NCBI GenBank assembly: GCA_030618965.1 | Contig: JAUXCJ010000001.1 | Span: 1-14,307, forward strand | Length of the DNA stretch: 14,307 nucleotides | Source: Thiomargarita sp. | Lineage (GTDB): Bacteria; Pseudomonadota; Gammaproteobacteria; Beggiatoales; Beggiatoaceae | Direction: 5' to 3' | Part shown: positions 14,231 through 14,307 of the stretch, piece by piece | How positions within the stretch are numbered: position 1 is the first letter of the stretch | Layout of the letters: each line of letters begins with the position of its first letter | The notes under the pieces: generated by a model | The model's input: the letters and a program-made list of their open reading frames with translations, nothing else | The model's database searches: none | What the model was told of the DNA's origin: nothing | Translations under genes and position numbers: made by a program

Positions 14231-14307
14231 ATGACAATTAGTATTAAAAAACGACTAGAAAATGCTCTAATTCACAATGGTAAGATGGAATATGGATTAT
14301 ATGAGTA
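14231..14307 (+). CDS. Start of an unidentified gene, truncated by the window end
   Basis: An ATG at 14231 opens a frame of 25 codons that runs off the window (MTISIKKRLENALIHNGKME, then YGLYE). No Shine-Dalgarno is obvious upstream. The fragment is polar and probably helical; no family can be assigned from it. Whether it is a real gene depends on the sequence beyond the window. Confidence 0.4.
   Translation, partial: MTISIKKRLENALIHNGKMEYGLYE

Noticed and set aside
1..14307. CRISPR arrays, tRNA and rRNA genes
   Set aside because: No regularly spaced direct repeats and no tRNA cloverleaf or rRNA-like sequence were seen on either strand.

Overview
The window looks like a chromosomal segment from an AT-rich gammaproteobacterium. 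The homodimeric-type pyruvate dehydrogenase E1 (AceE), the AceF-type E2 and the RND adaptor are all of gammaproteobacterial type. The many intergenic palindromes, including a family with a GGAGTGCAAGG core, are reminiscent of large sulfur bacteria (Beggiatoa/Thiomargarita relatives). That taxon is an inference from style, not a database result.

Layout. (1) 1-776: 3' part of an RND efflux periplasmic adaptor, followed by a 224-bp imperfect palindrome (MITE-like) that abuts its stop codon. (2) 1067-5130: a promoter-like site and an aceE-aceF operon encoding the E1 and E2 subunits of pyruvate dehydrogenase. No E3 (lpd) gene is adjacent. A strong hairpin follows. (3) 5285-5911: a YqiA/YcfP-type alpha/beta hydrolase, convergent with 5919-6764 on the minus strand, a microbial-type poly(ADP-ribose) glycohydrolase (TIGR02452 type). 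(4) 6889-9274: a compact plus-strand run of a family-6-type uracil/hypoxanthine DNA glycosylase, an ABC/SMC-like AAA ATPase and a DUF4276-type TOPRIM protein. Each gene overlaps the next by a few bases. The ATPase-TOPRIM pair has the architecture of OLD- or PARIS-like defence systems. (5) 9475-11718: membrane-bound NfeD/ClpP-class protease and its usual partner, a slipin (SPFH), separated by a 62-bp hairpin element. (6) 11951-13928: a tight three-gene operon that matches no system I can name. It encodes a ParA/MinD-like ATPase whose Walker A lacks the signature lysine, a protein with a ribbon-helix-helix-like N-terminus and a degenerate nuclease-like C-terminus, and a small stand-alone nuclease-like protein paralogous to that C-terminus with an intact QxK motif. 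(7) 14004-14220: a truncated second copy of the glycosylase 3' end fused to a short repeat also found upstream of nfeD. Comparing the two copies suggests that the ATPase-TOPRIM cassette is a discrete insertion or deletion unit. The window ends in the first 25 codons of an unidentified gene.

Housekeeping blocks (PDH, NfeD/slipin) therefore alternate with accessory blocks (nucleic-acid and NAD-related enzymes, a putative defence pair, a ParA-linked nuclease operon). Most of the boundaries between them carry hairpins or small repeats.
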